Source: Vicia villosa (Eukaryota; Streptophyta; Magnoliopsida; Fabales; Fabaceae). From it: a stretch of 64,000 nucleotides of DNA. This document shows, in pieces, positions 62,150 through 64,000 of the stretch. Position numbers and translations under genes: made by a program. The notes beneath the pieces are model-generated. The model was not told the origin of the DNA, ran no database searches, and saw only the letters and a program-made list of their open reading frames with translations. The stretch's first letter is position 1; each line of letters opens with the position of its first letter. The stretch lies in NCBI RefSeq assembly GCF_029867415.1, contig NW_026705774.1, positions 310,001 through 374,000 on the forward strand. Direction: 5' to 3'.

Positions 62150-64000
62150 AAGTGACCGCAGCTTCACGAACGGTTCGACTAAGATCATCAGGCCTGTAGA
62201 TAGTTTCAAAGAAATTTTGAAAGGCTTGGATTTCTTTAATATGAGTCGAGGTACCTTTATGGAAGTTAGTCTGCACATCAGCAAAAGCTTCAGTTAGTTC
62301 TTGAGTAAGGCTCTCAGCATCGAAGATTTGCGTAGTATAGTAATCTGTCCACCATTGATGAAAATCTATGGAAGAATAAAAGGCAGGTTCGAAAGAGACG
62401 GGAGAGAGAGTGGTGATGCCAACATATTTGGAGATTTTAGACTGGTATTCATCTTCCGCTAGATGCACAGTGTGTAGACACATGTGATTCCTTTTGTCGT
62501 ACATACACTTTGGTTTCAGTTGAACCAATCCAAATTGTCTCGATACCAAATTTGGTTGGTAACAAAGAAGACAGCAGTGACTTTTGGGAGATCGAAGTCG
62601 GTGATATAATAGCTTTGGGGTAAGGAAAGCTTCCCAGGACCCACTTTCCTTTGCACAAATGGAGCCATGGAGGGGCTAAATTGATACCGTTTGGCGAACA
62701 TCATCATGTATGCTAAGAAGGTTTCGCAAAGCTTGCCCGTTTCTTCTTTTGGAGTCAGAAGAGCCAATCTGGTTCCTTCTACTGTTCGATTTTTTATATC
62801 CGGATCTTCCTCATTTACAATACCTTTGTATGGGAGATAAGCTTCGAAGGTGGCATTGAGCCATAACTGCAATAACCAGAAGGGGCCAACAAAGAGAAGA
62901 GATCCTGTTTTGTAATTCTTAACAAGGTCTGTTGCTTCACCAAGATTTTCATAGAGAAATCCTAGAATTAATTGGCAACTTTTTCCCAGCATTTATCTGG
63001 TTATCCATACAGAGATATCTCTTTGCTACTTGTGTAGACCTAGAACAAAAAACACATCTCGAAAGCCAGAGTGCTAGAAATGCAATGTGTTCCTCATCTG
63101 TGACTTCTGTGGTCGTTTGGACATGGTATCTTTGGATAAAAGCAGTATAAGTGACTGTTGCTTCATTAAAGTGGATGGTGTCAGTATCCATGAAGTTGGG
63201 ATCGAAGGTTTCTCCTGTTTGTCGAAGTCCTGTGATAGCGGCTACGTCGAAGAGAGTAGGGGTAACCATTCCACATGGAAGATGGAAAGTATTGTGAGAA
63301 GCATCCCTAAAATGAATTGACGCTACTAACATGGTTTGGTTATATTCTAAACCTGTTTTGGATAACTGGATTAAGTCATAAATCCCTAGTTGTTTCCAAA
63401 AAGAAGCCTTTTGTTTTTCCATTTTAGTTAGCCAAGCGTAATACAGGTCGGGATCTTTTGCTAAAGGGATTGACCTAAAGACTTTCACGAAATTGGTTAC
63501 ATAGTTTAACCTAATTTTTTCTAAGGTCATAGTGGCTTCAACCGGAGTGCCATCTGCATTGTCAGTGTTAGCTAAGATTGGGTGGCCATCTTCATCTATT
63601 TTATTCTTGCTAACCAAAGGCCTAGTTTTGTAATAAGCAGGGAAAAATTTACCCAGAGAAGGGTTATTTCCTCCAGGTAAAGGACCCATGAAGGCATGAA
63701 TTTTCCCACAAAGTTCAAAAGGGATGATTACCTGAGAAGCGTAGATTGCACGAGTCTCTGCGGCGTTCGGGTCTGGAACGTGTTGTTGATTCCCTATTTG
63801 TGTAGGATTTTGAAGCTTCTGAATAGGTTGGAGAACGTTTGAAGTTGAAGAAGATGCCATGGATGAGATTGCTTTAAGAACTGGTTTAAACGAAACCAAA
63901 GGGTTTTTCTTTTTCTGTGATGATAGGAGGAGAATAGAAGTGAAGGTTATGTGAGGGTAAAAGTTCAAGTATTTAAAGGTTTAACGAAAACCCTTTCAAA

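Larger units (their letters stand above)
36856..63860 (-). pseudogene. Plant-mobile-domain (PMD) gene, broken by a solo LTR nest
   Basis: Start codon at 63860-63858 (MASSSTSN), with a TATA-like TTTAAATA on the minus strand at about 63,970. The PMD domain (FHLPCGMVTPTLFDVAAITG, ALWLSRCVFCSRS, FWLLQLWLNATFE) runs to about 62,560, with frameshifts near 62,975 and 62,555. The frame reaches REAAVT at the AAGTG duplication (62154) and resumes in frame at 38031 (LREKFSAKLDKLKLPTY). Further exons with GT/AG borders: to 37720, 37648-37536, 37461-37195, 37116-37047 and 36969 to about 36856, the later ones Ser/Pro/Lys-rich. PMD proteins occur in transposons and in host genes such as MAIN; this copy's origin is undetermined. 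Frameshifts and the 24-kb insertion make it non-functional. Confidence 0.78.

Overview
This window is plant nuclear DNA. It is AT-rich, carries one spliced host gene, and is otherwise built from nested plant transposons. The host gene (cyclin C), the Ogre-type LTRs that open TGTCATACCCC and close CCGCGACA, a Sirevirus copia element, an endogenous caulimovirid and RTE/hAT debris together suggest a legume, probably of the pea/vetch/lentil/clover group. The species is an inference.

1-15,100: a cyclin C gene (Mediator CDK8-module cyclin) on the minus strand. I could place nine coding exons (14736 to 686) whose phases join into an uninterrupted 249-codon reading frame. Intron 3 carries a 9.1-kb degenerate Ty1/copia element (4014-13133). 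Inside that lies a 4.0-kb chromovirus (6297-10298) with apparently identical 381-bp LTRs and a perfect AATGG target duplication; it has lost gag and the protease active site. Intron 2 holds a 3' fragment of an RTE LINE.

15,100-29,500: mostly non-coding. It contains a long AT microsatellite, a decayed endogenous pararetrovirus (about 16,100-21,900, minus) split by a probable non-autonomous Helitron (18175-20605), another Helitron-like terminus, a hAT-type MITE with an 8-bp target duplication (23742-24134), a copia RT scrap with a probable LTR (24239-25430), and about 4 kb with nothing recognisable.

29,500-37,000: a decayed Sirevirus-like copia element (29535-33245, minus), a truncated Ogre/Tat LTR (33246-35095, minus), a copia 3' LTR (35096-35971, minus) and an LTR-like stretch.

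36,850-64,000: a four-level nest. A multi-exon plant-mobile-domain (PMD) pseudogene (63860 to 36856, minus) was hit by an Ogre element that is now a solo LTR (38037-62149, duplication AAGTG). The solo LTR was hit by a Sirevirus (41735-60882, duplication GGTTC). The 5' LTR of the Sirevirus was hit by a near-intact Tekay/Del-type chromovirus (41787-50651, duplication ACAAG) with a 1468-codon gag-pol ORF. The Sirevirus lacks reverse transcriptase and RNase H but keeps a 920-codon env-like ORF between young LTRs, so it looks like a non-autonomous passenger.

No bacterial-type operons, CRISPR arrays or rRNA genes were seen. The most interesting biology is the set of incomplete elements that nevertheless moved recently (a gag-less chromovirus and an RT-less Sirevirus) and the retroelement sitting against a splice acceptor of the cyclin C gene.
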